From a bacterium GBS-1 (lineage in GTDB: Bacteria; Synergistota; GBS-1): a DNA stretch of 64,000 nucleotides. Shown one piece after another: positions 40,942 through 50,441 of the stretch (its first letter is position 1; each line of letters starts with the position of its first letter). Where the stretch lies: contig LEKQ01000016.1 in the NCBI GenBank assembly GCA_001443005.1, positions 74,788-138,787 of the forward strand, read 5' to 3'. Both the position numbers and the translations under genes were made by a program. The notes below the pieces were generated by a model that saw only the letters and a list, made by a program, of their open reading frames with translations, was not told where the DNA came from and did not search any database.

Positions 40942-42262
40942 TTTTCATCACCTCGTAACCACAGTGATATCTTAAATCTGACCAAGATATCCATATGTCG
41001 TATATGGCATCTATGAGATGCGTGCGAGCCTCCTTTAAGGCCGTTTGGGCGTCTAAGACGTCGGTTATTGAAGCGACCTGAGCGTTGTATCTTTTAACCG
41101 TCATCTCATAGTCTAATTGGGCGCTTTCAAGCTCTCTTTCTGCCACCCCAAGGCGCTCAAGAGCCGACCTTAAATTAAGGTAGGCGTTCTCAACCCCTAG
41201 GGATATCCCATCCTCAACCTTTCTTAACTTAGCTAAGAGCTCATCCCTTATACCCTTGGCCTTGTCTATGTTTCCCTTCGCTTCACCGCCATCGTATAAG
41301 TTCCACTGTATAGCCAAGGCTATGTTCCATTCCTCCTTTTCAGGGATGAAACTTGAGTCCGTCTTTCCATACTTCGCTGAAAGGATGTAATTGGGCTTTA
41401 AGCTAGCCGTTGAGGCCTTTATATAGCTTTCCGCCTGGTCTAAAGCCCTTCTAATGGCAAGAAGCTCAGGCCTGTTGGATTTTGCTACTTCAAGATATTG
41501 TGATAGCTCTGATATATTTATCTCCGGCTTAGCCTTTACGTCCTCAGGTTCTATTTCCACGTCTCTTAAACCGAGAGTGGTCTTAAAAGAAGCCTTGGCT
41601 AATTTAAAAGCGTTTTGGGCCTTAAGATAGGCTAGCTTGGTGTTAGAGAGCTCAACCCCAATCCTGAGCAGGTCTGACTTTGGAACAACGCCCCTTTCGT
41701 ATAGCTTTTTGACCCTGTCTTGATGAGCCTCAAGGAGCTTAACCATGTCTTCCATGAGCTCCATGTAAGCTTTCGCCTTAAGTGTGGCGTAAAATGCTCT
41801 TTTAGTTTCATGGATAACATCGTTCTTAGTTGCCATTAGGCTTGCCTCCTTGGCTTTAACTGCGTGCTCTAAGGCCTTAACCATCGCTTGAACCTTTCCC
41901 CCGCCCCATATAAGCCATTCGAGCTTTACCGAGAGGGAGAAGGTGTCTTCCAAAGCTATTGGAATGGATAAGACCTTCTGAAGATGCTGTGGATCTGGCC
42001 CTGCGAATACTGGTATAGCCTTTTCCTCATTTATTCGAATATAAGAAGATTCAAACTTCAGCTTCGGAAGAAGCCCAGATCTCGCCGCTTCTAGGTCTCC
42101 GACTGTCTGTTTAAGTTGAGCCTCAGCTTCCTTTATAGCAGGGTTATTCTCAAGAGCTATTTTTATAGCTTCATCAAGGCTTATTGTCTTTCCATAAGCG
42201 GTAGACACTGGAAGTATTAGCGCTAAGCCTATAAAGATAAGCTTAGTTAAACTTAATCGCAC
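40931..42262 (-). CDS. TolC-family outer-membrane efflux channel
   Basis: 443 aa with Sec signal peptide (LTKLIFIGLALILPVSTAYG). Two repeated coiled-coil halves, each opening with the typical SLDEAIKIALENNPAIKEAEAQLKQ-type helix, and a conserved WNLYDGGEAKGNIDKAK in the second half. GTG at 42262 is preferred: the GTG at 42271 lies inside the AGGGGTGA ribosome-binding site. Its presence shows the cell has an outer membrane. Overlaps the end of tetR by 20 nt. Confidence 0.92.
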   Translation of the reverse strand: MRLSLTKLIFIGLALILPVSTAYGKTISLDEAIKIALENNPAIKEAEAQLKQTVGDLEAARSGLLPKLKFESSYIRINEEKAIPVFAGPDPQHLQKVLSIPIALEDTFSLSVKLEWLIWGGGKVQAMVKALEHAVKAKEASLMATKNDVIHETKRAFYATLKAKAYMELMEDMVKLLEAHQDRVKKLYERGVVPKSDLLRIGVELSNTKLAYLKAQNAFKLAKASFKTTLGLRDVEIEPEDVKAKPEINISELSQYLEVAKSNRPELLAIRRALDQAESYIKASTASLKPNYILSAKYGKTDSSFIPEKEEWNIALAIQWNLYDGGEAKGNIDKAKGIRDELLAKLRKVEDGISLGVENAYLNLRSALERLGVAERELESAQLDYEMTVKRYNAQVASITDVLDAQTALKEARTHLIDAIYDIWISWSDLRYHCGYEVMKNER

Positions 42263-42884
42263 TTTCCTCACCCCTTTTATAGATGTAGAATGATAGGATA
42301 TCGATGAAGGAATATATCATATCCTTAAGATCATTCCATAACTCTTTATCTTCCAGAAGCAGCAATATCCTGAATATTACTGCTTGGTGAAACATGTTTA
42401 ATAGCCTGGATATATTTTCCAGATCCGTAGGTGAAAGCCTGATATTCCTAACCTGAAGCTCCTTTTCTAAGAGCCTTTTGTGCCTTTCTAAGTTTTCCCT
42501 TTCTATCTCAAAGAAAAGCTTTTTAGCGTTTTCCTCTTTCCATGAGCTGAAGACCACCTCGTAGAATATCTTAAGCTGCTTTTCAAGCTTTCTTATAAGG
42601 AGAAAGGCTTTTTCCGCTTTAAGCTTCCATAGCTCGTTTAAGGGCAAAGAGAAGTTCTCTTCCTCGCTTATGAGGTCGTGAACCTTCTTGACCTCCTCCC
42701 TTATTATCTCCATGAAGATATCGAACTTGCTTTTAAAGTGCCAGTATATGTTGCCTTTGCTTACCCCTGCCTTTTGAGCTATCTCATCCACACTTGTTTC
42801 CTTGAACCCCTTCTCCGCAAAACATTCTAAAGCAGCCTTTAGTATCTTCTCCCTTGTCAATGCCTTTTTATCAACTTGTTCCAT
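42243..42884 (-). CDS. TetR-family transcriptional regulator of the efflux operon
   Basis: 213 aa. N-terminal TetR DNA-binding domain: TREKILKAALECFAEKGFKETSVDEIAQKAGVSKGNIYWHFKSK, an almost textbook helix-turn-helix; the C-terminal helical ligand domain is unconserved. First gene of a five-gene minus-strand operon. A TetR-type palindrome overlaps its promoter (42918-42946), so autorepression with derepression by pump substrates is likely. Confidence 0.94.
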   Translation of the reverse strand: MEQVDKKALTREKILKAALECFAEKGFKETSVDEIAQKAGVSKGNIYWHFKSKFDIFMEIIREEVKKVHDLISEEENFSLPLNELWKLKAEKAFLLIRKLEKQLKIFYEVVFSSWKEENAKKLFFEIERENLERHKRLLEKELQVRNIRLSPTDLENISRLLNMFHQAVIFRILLLLEDKELWNDLKDMIYSFIDILSFYIYKRGEESAIKFN

Positions 42885-42917
42885 CTTTTATATCATCCCC
42901 CTTAGGTTCGTGCTTAG

Positions 42918-42946
42918 ATATTAGCATAGACTGACCGTTCAGTCAA
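42918..42946 (-). promoter_or_regulatory. Promoter and TetR operator of the efflux operon
   Basis: Reading the minus strand: TTGACT (42946-42941), 17-bp spacer, TAATAT (42923-42918). The inverted repeat GACTGA-N4-TCAGTC (42929-42944) covers the end of the -35 and the spacer, a standard layout for TetR autorepression. Confidence 0.8.
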
Positions 42947-43002
42947 TAGATTTTGGAAAAATATGTTGAGGGAGGGTGTACTATTCGCTTAAATGTTTTT
43001 GG

Positions 43003-43620
43003 TTATGGTAAAAGTGTAGATAAGATCTTATATAGCGTTGGGACGAGGAATGGGACCAAGAGGGTTAGGATCACTCCGGAGGCGAAAGAGAGTATCCCTA
43101 CCTCTTTACCAACGCTTTTTACTATGAAGGGTAAAGCAGTGTCCATGGCTGTTGCTCCTGCAGCCGCTACAGCCCCCGCTTTCCCCCATATCTTAGCGAT
43201 GAAAGGCATACCCACTATAACCATGAGCTCTCTTAGTAGGTTGGAGATGAAGCCTATTAGGGCCTGTTCTGGTCCACCCACTTCTTTTAGCATCAGTGTG
43301 GTTATGCTATAGTAACCGCTTCCCGCGGCGGAGGCCACGCTCGTTGATAGGGGGATGTTAACTAATAGCGAGGCTAATGCTCCTCCCATTAGGCTTCCCA
43401 TAAGCCCTGTTAGCGCTATATATATTACGCTTCCCTTAAGCTCTTTTAAGCTTTCCCAGAGCTTATCATCCTTTCCCATATCCATCCCTATGGCTATGAA
43501 AAGGGCGAATAAAGCAGCTTTTATCGCTTTTGAGTTAAGTTGGATTAAGCTTTCTGGGATTAAATTAAGGTAGCCTACTATGACCCCCGTTGTCAAGATC
43601 AGAAGCGGCTTTAAGTTCAA
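43003..43620 (-). CDS. Lysine exporter LysO family, C-terminal part as a separate gene
   Basis: 205-aa membrane protein corresponding to the C-terminal two thirds of LysO (DUF340). Typical: LFALFIAIGMDMGKD, LMGSLMGGALASLL, SVASAAGSGYYSITTLMLKEVGG with the GxGYYS block, FISNLLRELMVIVGMPF, and AGATAMDTALPFIVKSVG. TTG start overlaps the stop of the upstream half (TTGA). In most bacteria LysO is one ~300-aa chain; here both halves must assemble. Exports lysine or toxic analogues. No terminator seen between it and the tetR promoter. Confidence 0.88.
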   Translation of the reverse strand: MNLKPLLILTTGVIVGYLNLIPESLIQLNSKAIKAALFALFIAIGMDMGKDDKLWESLKELKGSVIYIALTGLMGSLMGGALASLLVNIPLSTSVASAAGSGYYSITTLMLKEVGGPEQALIGFISNLLRELMVIVGMPFIAKIWGKAGAVAAAGATAMDTALPFIVKSVGKEVGILSFASGVILTLLVPFLVPTLYKILSTLLP

Positions 43621-43901
43621 TTTCTTTTCCTCCTTTCATATAGCATCTTCGTGAAATGAGCGCTTAGTATAGTTGATAGAAGAGCTATGGTGACCGATTT
43701 TATACCTATGTTCCCCAAGCTTGTTAAAACCTCTCTGTAGTTTCCGATTTCGATTCCTATAAGTAAGATTAAGGTGTAAATAACGATGTTAAGAAGTTTG
43801 TCTGATTTATCTATTATTCTCTCTGGAAGCAACTTTCTCTTTCCTATTATTATTCCAGAAAGGAGCGTTATGGCAAATAGGGCTAAATCCAAATCCTTCA
43901 C
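43617..43901 (-). CDS. Lysine exporter LysO family, N-terminal part as a separate gene
   Basis: 94-aa membrane protein with about three hydrophobic helices, matching the N-terminal third of LysO: SGIIIGKRKLLPERIIDKSDKLLN, then LLIGIEIGNYREVLTSLGNIG. Stop overlaps the TTG of the C-terminal part. Together the two give the usual total of about 300 residues, so this is a split gene with two intact frames rather than a frameshift remnant. Confidence 0.85.
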   Translation of the reverse strand: MKDLDLALFAITLLSGIIIGKRKLLPERIIDKSDKLLNIVIYTLILLIGIEIGNYREVLTSLGNIGIKSVTIALLSTILSAHFTKMLYERRKRN

Positions 43902-43982
43902 CTCCAGCCTTTCAAGGAGGTTTTCATTATGGTATCATGGATGGGGGTTTAAATCAAAGACTTTAAATTAGCTACCTTTTTA

Positions 43983-43991
43983 TGATATACT
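43983..43991 (+). promoter_or_regulatory. Candidate extended -10 promoter of hpf
   Basis: TGATATACT, 49 bp before hpf, with only a poor -35 (TTAAAT at 43963). Same core as at 4579. Confidence 0.5.
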
Positions 43992-44040
43992 ACTATATAA
44001 CCTTTTGGAGGTTTTTCAGGAATAGGAGGGAGGGATTTCG

Positions 44041-44568
44041 ATGCAAGTTCGGATTACAGCGAGGGGAACGGAGATCAACGAGTTTCTTAAAGATTATGCG
44101 GAGAGGAAGATAGCGAAGTTGACGCGCTATTTTGATAGGATACTTGATGCAAGCGTGGTTTTTAAGATCGATGCCGGGACCCCTCAGGTGGAGATAACCC
44201 TTGATGCGAATGGTGTGATACTTAGGGGTGTGGAGCGGGGAGATAACCTCCAGATGGCTTTAGATTTCGCCGTTGAGAAGATCGAAAAGCAGCTGAGAAG
44301 GTTCAAGGAGAAGCTCTCTAAGAAGTATAAGATAAACGTTCTGCCTGAGGAGGTAGTTCCCGCCATAGAGGAGCATCCTGAAGAAGAGCCGAAAATAGTT
44401 AAAGTTAAAAGATTTCAGTTAAAGCCAATGTTTCCGGAGGAGGCTATACTTCAGATGGATCTCTTGGGGCATGACTTCTATGTTTTTCTGAACGCTAACA
44501 CCAATCAGGTCAGCGTCGTTTATAGAAGGAAAGACGGAAATTATGGGCTTATAGAGCCTGAAATATAA
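44041..44568 (+). CDS. hpf: Ribosome hibernation promoting factor, long form
   Basis: 175-aa long HPF, which dimerises 70S ribosomes into 100S particles in resting cells. N-terminal beta-alpha-beta-beta-beta-alpha domain (VRITARGTEINEFLKDYAERKIAKL), an acidic linker (about 105-120), then the C-terminal dimerisation domain (KVKRFQLKPMFPEEAILQMDLLGHDFYVFLNANTNQVSVVYRRKDGNYGLIEP). It starts the serine/secA gene run: 17 nt separate it from the aminotransferase gene. hpf near secA is a common arrangement. Confidence 0.95.
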   Translation: MQVRITARGTEINEFLKDYAERKIAKLTRYFDRILDASVVFKIDAGTPQVEITLDANGVILRGVERGDNLQMALDFAVEKIEKQLRRFKEKLSKKYKINVLPEEVVPAIEEHPEEEPKIVKVKRFQLKPMFPEEAILQMDLLGHDFYVFLNANTNQVSVVYRRKDGNYGLIEPEI

Positions 44569-44585
44569 AGGAGGGATGAACCTTC

Positions 44586-45671
44586 GTGAAAGATATCCTC
44601 CTTATACCTGGTCCCACTCCTGTCCCAGAGGATGTAAGGGGTGCTATGTTTGAGGATATGATTGATCACCGAGGTGAGAGGTTCGGGAAGCTACTTGATA
44701 GGCTTCAATTTAAGCTTAAGAAGGTTTTTATGACTTCGAGGCCTGTTTACATCTTTCCTGGAACTGGGACAGGTGCCTTGGAGTGCGCTGTTTCTAATCT
44801 CTTCGATCGCGGGGAAAGGATCCTATCTCTATCAAATGGTGCTTTTGCTGAAAGGTGGATAGAGATCGCTAGGAGAAGAGGTCTTGAGGTCGATGCTCTT
44901 GAGTTTTCACATGGATCGGCTTGGGAGTTGAGCGAGGTTGAAAAGGCCCTTAAAAATAAGGTTTACGCAGGGGTGTTAATGACCCATAACGAGACCTCAA
45001 CCGGTGTATTGAACCCACTTAGGGAAGCGGTCTACCTAATTAGGGAGATTTCTCCCGATACCCTCATCTGCGTCGATGCGGTTAGCTCGCTTGGAGGAGC
45101 TCCTCTGATGATGGATGAATGGGGTATAGATGCGGTCTTAACTGCTTCTCAGAAGGCGTTGATGACTCCTCCAGGGTTGGCCTTGGTTGCCATAAGTGAG
45201 AGAGCTTTCAAAAAGGTTTTGAATCTTACACCCTCAAGTTACTACTGGGATATTAAGCTTGCTGACGAGTATCTGAATAAAAAGCCGAGCCAAACTCCCT
45301 ATACACCATCTTTAAGCCTTCTTTATGCCCTTGATCGGGCTTTAACCATGATCCTTGAGGAGGGAGTTGAGAACTCTTGGAGGAGACACGAAGAGCTTGC
45401 TCGCTTCCTCAGGTCTGAGGTTCGGAAGTTAGGGCTTGAGGTCTTTCCAAAGGAGGAGTGCGCTTCTCCCACGGTTACTGCGATCAGGGTTCCAGAACCA
45501 CTCGGCTTTGCTAAGATAAAGAAGGGGCTTGAGGAGCGAGGAGTTATAGTAGCGGGCGGTCAAGATAGTTTAAAGGGAAAGATATTCAGAGTCGCTCATA
45601 TGGGAAGCGTTGGCAAGAATGAGCTCTTGATATTCATAAATGCTTTGAAGGAGGTTATGGGGCTTGTATAG
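44586..45671 (+). CDS. Class V aminotransferase, probable phosphoserine aminotransferase
   Basis: PLP enzyme of the alanine/serine-glyoxylate aminotransferase type, 361 aa. Seen: LLIPGPTPVPEDV, FPGTGTGALECAVSN, MTHNETSTGVLNPL, CVDAVSSLGGAPL (PLP aspartate), LTASQKALMTPPGLA with the Schiff-base lysine. Family members use glyoxylate or 3-phosphohydroxypyruvate. As it is coupled to serA (8-nt overlap) and followed by a phosphatase, the serine route is the best guess, replacing classical SerC. GTG start after AGGAGGG. Confidence 0.88.
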   Translation: MKDILLIPGPTPVPEDVRGAMFEDMIDHRGERFGKLLDRLQFKLKKVFMTSRPVYIFPGTGTGALECAVSNLFDRGERILSLSNGAFAERWIEIARRRGLEVDALEFSHGSAWELSEVEKALKNKVYAGVLMTHNETSTGVLNPLREAVYLIREISPDTLICVDAVSSLGGAPLMMDEWGIDAVLTASQKALMTPPGLALVAISERAFKKVLNLTPSSYYWDIKLADEYLNKKPSQTPYTPSLSLLYALDRALTMILEEGVENSWRRHEELARFLRSEVRKLGLEVFPKEECASPTVTAIRVPEPLGFAKIKKGLEERGVIVAGGQDSLKGKIFRVAHMGSVGKNELLIFINALKEVMGLV

Positions 45672-47247
45672 GATATGGATAACTGAGGACCTTGACGAGA
45701 TAGGTATTGAGTGGCTTAGAGAGAAGGGAGTGGAGGTAGAGTATAGCCGTCCGACCTATGAGGAGCTTCTTGAGCGGGTGAAGGAGTTTGACGCGCTTAT
45801 AGTCAGGACGAATACCAGGGTTACGGAGGAGGTAATAGCTAGGGGGGTTCCACGGCTCAAGGTCGTTGGAAGAGCTGGCGTTGGCTTCGATAACATCGAT
45901 ACTGATGCAGCTACAAGATATGGGGTTTTAGTTCTAAATGCTCCCTATGGTTATATGATTTCTACCGCAGAGCTCACCATTGGTCTTATGCTCGCTCTAT
46001 TGAGAAAGATACCGAAGGCTGACCTTTATATGAAGAATGAGCAATGGAAGAAGAGGGAGCTTTTAGGAGCCGAGCTATACGGCAAAGTTTTAGGTATAAT
46101 TGGTGTTGGAAGAATAGGAAGACAGGTGGCGATAAGGGCAAATGCCTTCGGTATGAGGGTCTTGGGCTACGACCCATATATAAGGCAGGAAGATGTGGAT
46201 AAATATGGGGTTAAGCTGCTTTCCTCTTTGGAGGAGCTCCTTCCTCAGGTTGATATCTTAACGCTTCACGTTCCATTGACCGAAGAAACCAAGTACATGA
46301 TATCTGAAAGAGAGCTCAGGTTAATGAAGAAAGGGGCCTTCATAATTAACTGCTCCAGAGGTAAGGTGATAAAAAGCAGTGCCCTTTATAAGGCTATAGT
46401 GGAGGGGCAGATAGCTGGAGCTGCCTTGGACGTTCATGAGTCGGAACCCCCAAGCGATTGGTCGCTCATTAAGTTGCCTCAGGTCATAGCTACTCCTCAT
46501 ATAGGTTCTGCAACCTATGAGGCTCAGCAAAAGGTGGCGCTTGAGGTTGTAGAGGAGATATGGATGGCCTTGCAGGGAGGTCCCGTTAGGTCTTCGATAA
46601 ACATGCCATCCCTTCCTCCCGAAGTTTACGCCTATCTTAAGCCCTATCTTTATCTCTCTGAGAAGATGGGGCAGTTTGCTGGCCAATGGATAAGAAAACC
46701 TGTGGACGAAGTTCGCCTGACCTATATAGGTGATGTGGTTGACCTTCCTTATTCACTTATAACCGCTGCTTTCATTAAGGGGATACTAGATCCAGTTTTG
46801 GGGGAACCGGTTAACTACATAAATGCGGTTTGTATGGCTAAGGAGAGAGGAATAAGCGTTACGGAGAACGTGGGAGGTCAGGGAGGGGAGTTCACTAACT
46901 TAGTTAGGGTTGAGATAAGGGTTGGGAAGGAGTATTATGAAATAGCTGGGACGCTGATTGGTAGGAACATACCTAAGATAGTTGAGATAGATGGTTTTAG
47001 GGTAGACGTAGAGCCAAAGGGGAATATAATACTGACCAGGCATATTGATAGGCCGGGAATGATAGGTAAGATAGGAACCATACTGGGTGAGAGAAACATA
47101 AACATAGCTAACATGTATGTGGGTAGGAAAGAAGTAAGAGGAGAAGCAGTTATGACCCTTTGTGTTGATGAACCTGTTCCTCAAGAGGTGCTGGACGGGA
47201 TTAGGTCAATAGAAGGCTTTGAGAGGGTGGACTTTATATCATTATGA
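45664..47247 (+). CDS. serA: D-3-phosphoglycerate dehydrogenase
   Basis: First enzyme of serine synthesis, oxidising 3-phosphoglycerate with NAD. 527 aa long form: catalytic and Rossmann domains (VGRAGVGFDNIDTDAA, LGIIGVGRIGRQVA, GAALDVHESEPP, TPHIGSATYEAQ), an ASB-type intervening domain (about 325-450), and a C-terminal ACT domain (ILTRHIDRPGMIGKIGTILGERNINIANMYVGRK) for serine feedback. TTG start 8 nt inside the aminotransferase gene; the end overlaps the phosphatase gene by 4 nt. Confidence 0.96.
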   Translation: MYRIWITEDLDEIGIEWLREKGVEVEYSRPTYEELLERVKEFDALIVRTNTRVTEEVIARGVPRLKVVGRAGVGFDNIDTDAATRYGVLVLNAPYGYMISTAELTIGLMLALLRKIPKADLYMKNEQWKKRELLGAELYGKVLGIIGVGRIGRQVAIRANAFGMRVLGYDPYIRQEDVDKYGVKLLSSLEELLPQVDILTLHVPLTEETKYMISERELRLMKKGAFIINCSRGKVIKSSALYKAIVEGQIAGAALDVHESEPPSDWSLIKLPQVIATPHIGSATYEAQQKVALEVVEEIWMALQGGPVRSSINMPSLPPEVYAYLKPYLYLSEKMGQFAGQWIRKPVDEVRLTYIGDVVDLPYSLITAAFIKGILDPVLGEPVNYINAVCMAKERGISVTENVGGQGGEFTNLVRVEIRVGKEYYEIAGTLIGRNIPKIVEIDGFRVDVEPKGNIILTRHIDRPGMIGKIGTILGERNINIANMYVGRKEVRGEAVMTLCVDEPVPQEVLDGIRSIEGFERVDFISL

Positions 47248-47879
47248 GAATCATAGTGGTAAGGCACGGTGAGACCGATTGGAATAGGGAGGGAAGATTC
47301 CAGGGAGATCTTGACGTTCCTTTAAACGAGCACGGGTTAAAGCAAGCCGAGATACTATCTATAGCCCTGGCTAAGGAGAAGATAGATATCATATTTTCAA
47401 GCCCCTTAAGAAGGGCTCTTGATACCGCTAAGGCTATAGCTATGAGGCAGAGCGCCCCGATATTCGTGAAAGACGAGCTTAAAGAGATATCCTTTGGGGA
47501 GTGGGAGGGATTGCTTGCGAGCGAGGTCAAAAGGAGATATAGTGAGGTTTATGAGATATGGAAGAGGGAGCCTGAGAAAGCTCTCGTACCTTCAGGTGAG
47601 AGCTTGGAAATGGTGCTTCATAGGGTTAACTCTCTCTTGTATCCCATGTTAGACAGATATGATAAGGAAACGGTCTTAATTGTTGGCCATGGTGGGGTTA
47701 ATAAGGTCCTTTTCTGCTCACTTCTTGGCCTTCCCCTTTCATATTTTTGGGTTTTTAGACAGGATAATGCTAGCCTTTCTATTTTGGAGAGGAGAGATGA
47801 TGGAAAGTTCAGCCTGAGGGTGTTTAACGACACCTGTCATCTCTGTATGGCCGATAACTATGTTGAGGGAGCGCCTTAA
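47244..47879 (+). CDS. Histidine phosphatase family protein, probable phosphoserine phosphatase
   Basis: 211 aa of the cofactor-independent histidine phosphatase superfamily: catalytic RHGETDWN at the N-terminus, [15 protein letters not shown] in ISFGEWEG, and the second histidine in VGHGGVN. Annotated names in this family (phosphoglycerate mutase, CobC) are unreliable. Its ATGA coupling to serA suggests it is the metal-independent phosphoserine phosphatase known from Hydrogenobacter and Cyanobacteria, completing the serine pathway. The next gene, secA, starts 2 nt later. Confidence 0.85.
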   Translation: MRIIVVRHGETDWNREGRFQGDLDVPLNEHGLKQAEILSIALAKEKIDIIFSSPLRRALDTAKAIAMRQSAPIFVKDELKEISFGEWEGLLASEVKRRYSEVYEIWKREPEKALVPSGESLEMVLHRVNSLLYPMLDRYDKETVLIVGHGGVNKVLFCSLLGLPLSYFWVFRQDNASLSILERRDDGKFSLRVFNDTCHLCMADNYVEGAP

Positions 47880-47881
47880 AG

Positions 47882-50437
47882 ATGGTATTAAGTACTCTTA
47901 AGAAGATATTAGGTTTAGATCCTAATGAGAGGGAGCTTAAAAGGTTAAGCAAGATAGTTGAAAGGATAAATGGGCTTGAGCCTCAAGTGTCAGTTCTTTC
48001 CGATGAGGATTTGGCCCGTAAAACCATAGAGTTTAAGGAGAGGCTGGCTCGTGGAGAAAAGCTCGATGATATTATGGTGGAGGCCTTCGCTGTGGTAAGG
48101 GAGGCAGCCAAAAGGACCATAGGGTTAAGACACTTTGATGTTCAGCTTATGGGTGGCATAGTTCTTCACGAGGGGAAGATAGCGGAAATGAAGACGGGGG
48201 AGGGTAAAACGCTTGTAGCAACCCTCCCAGTTTACCTTAATGCTCTCTTGGGAAGAGGGGTTCACGTGGTTACGGTTAACGACTACCTCGCTAAGAGGGA
48301 TACGGAGTGGATGGGACCTATATATAGGTTCCTTGGTCTTTCGGTTGCCTATCTTTATAACGGTATGCCTTTCGCTGAGAGGAAGCGTGCCTATCAAGCG
48401 GATATAACCTATGGGACGAATAGTGAGTTCGGCTTCGACTACCTTAGGGATAACATGGCATATTCCTTGGATGATGTGGTTCAAAGAGGGCACTATTACG
48501 CGATAGTTGATGAGGTTGATTGCATACTTATAGATGAAGCGAGAACTCCATTGATCATATCCGGTCCCTCTGAAGATGACCCAAGCATATACTATAAGGT
48601 TAATAATATAGTTAAGTTTTTGAAGGTTGGTGAGGATTTTGAGATAAACGAGAAGGAAAGAAATATAGTTTTGACCGAGAAAGGGATAGAGAAAGCAGAA
48701 CGCCTTCTTGGAGTTAAAAGCCTGTACGATGATTTAAACAGTGAGCTTGCTCACAGGTTAATCCAAGCTTTAAAAGCGCATTATCTCTTTAAGAGGGACG
48801 TTGACTATGTGGTTAAGGATGGGGAGATTATTATAGTTGATGAGTTTACGGGAAGGCTTATGTTTGGAAGGAGGTATAGCGACGGGCTTCATCAAGCGAT
48901 AGAGGCTAAGGAGGGCTTAAGGGTAAGAAGTGAGACACAAACTCTTGCTACGATAACGATTCAGAATTACTTTAGGATGTATGAGAAACTTGCCGGTATG
49001 ACTGGGACCGCTGCTACTGAGGCTGAGGAGTTTAAGGAAATATATGGACTTGAGGTCGTGGTGATTCCTACGCATAGACCTATGATAAGGATAGATTATC
49101 CCGATGTGATATATAGAACCGAAAGGGAAAAGTTTAATGCGGTGGCTGATGAAATAGAGGAACTCTATAAGATAGGGAGACCTGTGCTTGTTGGAACCAC
49201 ATCTATCGAGAAGTCTGAGCGACTTTCTAAGCTTCTTAAGGTTCGGGGGATACCCCATCAGGTTCTCAACGCCAAGTATCATGAAAGGGAAGCTCAGATA
49301 GTCGCTCAGGCTGGGAGGCTTGGAGCGGTCACCATAGCTACGAACATGGCTGGTAGGGGAACTGATATCCTTCTCGGTGGTAACCCAGAGTTTCTCGCTA
49401 AGGAAGAGCTAAGAAAGATGGGTAAGGAGCCAAGCGAGGTTTCACCGGAGGAATGGAAGAGAATCTATGAGAAGTGGAAAAGGATAACCGATGAGGAGCA
49501 TAAGAAAGTGGTGGAGCTGGGTGGCCTTCACATCATAGGGACTGAGAGGCATGAAGCTCGAAGAATAGATAATCAGCTCAGGGGGAGAGCTGGTAGGCAG
49601 GGAGATCCTGGTTCATCCCGATTTTATCTCTCCTTAGAGGATGATCTTCTTAGGCTCTTTGGCTCAGATAAGATCTCATACCTTATGGAGAAGTTAGGAA
49701 TGAAGGAGGGTGAGGCCATAGAGCATCCATGGCTTACCAAGGCTATAGAGTCTGCTCAGAAAAAGGTTGAGGGGATGCATTTTGAGGCTAGGAAATACCT
49801 TTTGGCTTACGATGATGTTATGAACAAGCAGAGGGAGGTTATATATAGGGAGAGGAGGTACGTTCTTGAGGGTAAGAACCTCAAGGAGCATCTCCTTAAG
49901 ATGGTCGAGGATATAGTTGATCTTTTGGTTGACGCTTATGTGAGCGAGGAGATACTTCCTGAGGATAGGGATATTAAAGGTTTCCTTCATAAGTTGAAGG
50001 GAATCTTCCCTTTCGATTCTGGTTTAAGCCAAGAATATCTTAGGGAGATGAGTAAGGAAGACGTGAAGAAGCGGATTATGGATAGAGCTAAGATGTTCTA
50101 TGAAGAAAAGGAAAAAAGAATTGGAAGTGAAGCTATGAGGCATATAGAAAGACTTGTTATGCTCCATGTTATAGATACGAGATGGAAAGAGCATCTGTTA
50201 GCGCTTGATCACCTTCGTCAAGGGATTAACCTTAGGGCATATGGACAAAAGGACCCTCTTTTAGAGTATCAGTTTGAGGCTTTCGAGTTATTTAAGGAGT
50301 TAATTGCTCGAATTAAGGAGGAGATTATAACCTATCTCTTCAGGATTGAGATAGCTCCTAAAGAGAAACCTATGAGAGTTTTTAGAGACCATCTTCCTAC
50401 CTCTTTACCCAAAAAGAAGAAAAAGAAAAAGGGTTAA
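47882..50437 (+). CDS. secA: Preprotein translocase ATPase SecA
   Basis: Motor that drives unfolded proteins through SecYEG. Walker [10 protein letters not shown] (about residue 105), [11 protein letters not shown], Walker [29 protein letters not shown] region ([16 protein letters not shown]), [15 protein letters not shown] and [13 protein letters not shown]. 851 aa. The C-terminus ends in a run of lysines and lacks the cysteine/histidine zinc tail (SecB/lipid-binding) found in E. coli SecA, which is common in bacteria without SecB. Two nt after the phosphatase gene. Confidence 0.98.
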   Translation: MVLSTLKKILGLDPNERELKRLSKIVERINGLEPQVSVLSDEDLARKTIEFKERLARGEKLDDIMVEAFAVVREAAKRTIGLRHFDVQLMGGIVLHEGKIAEMKTGEGKTLVATLPVYLNALLGRGVHVVTVNDYLAKRDTEWMGPIYRFLGLSVAYLYNGMPFAERKRAYQADITYGTNSEFGFDYLRDNMAYSLDDVVQRGHYYAIVDEVDCILIDEARTPLIISGPSEDDPSIYYKVNNIVKFLKVGEDFEINEKERNIVLTEKGIEKAERLLGVKSLYDDLNSELAHRLIQALKAHYLFKRDVDYVVKDGEIIIVDEFTGRLMFGRRYSDGLHQAIEAKEGLRVRSETQTLATITIQNYFRMYEKLAGMTGTAATEAEEFKEIYGLEVVVIPTHRPMIRIDYPDVIYRTEREKFNAVADEIEELYKIGRPVLVGTTSIEKSERLSKLLKVRGIPHQVLNAKYHEREAQIVAQAGRLGAVTIATNMAGRGTDILLGGNPEFLAKEELRKMGKEPSEVSPEEWKRIYEKWKRITDEEHKKVVELGGLHIIGTERHEARRIDNQLRGRAGRQGDPGSSRFYLSLEDDLLRLFGSDKISYLMEKLGMKEGEAIEHPWLTKAIESAQKKVEGMHFEARKYLLAYDDVMNKQREVIYRERRYVLEGKNLKEHLLKMVEDIVDLLVDAYVSEEILPEDRDIKGFLHKLKGIFPFDSGLSQEYLREMSKEDVKKRIMDRAKMFYEEKEKRIGSEAMRHIERLVMLHVIDTRWKEHLLALDHLRQGINLRAYGQKDPLLEYQFEAFELFKELIARIKEEIITYLFRIEIAPKEKPMRVFRDHLPTSLPKKKKKKKG

Positions 50438-50441
50438 GGTA

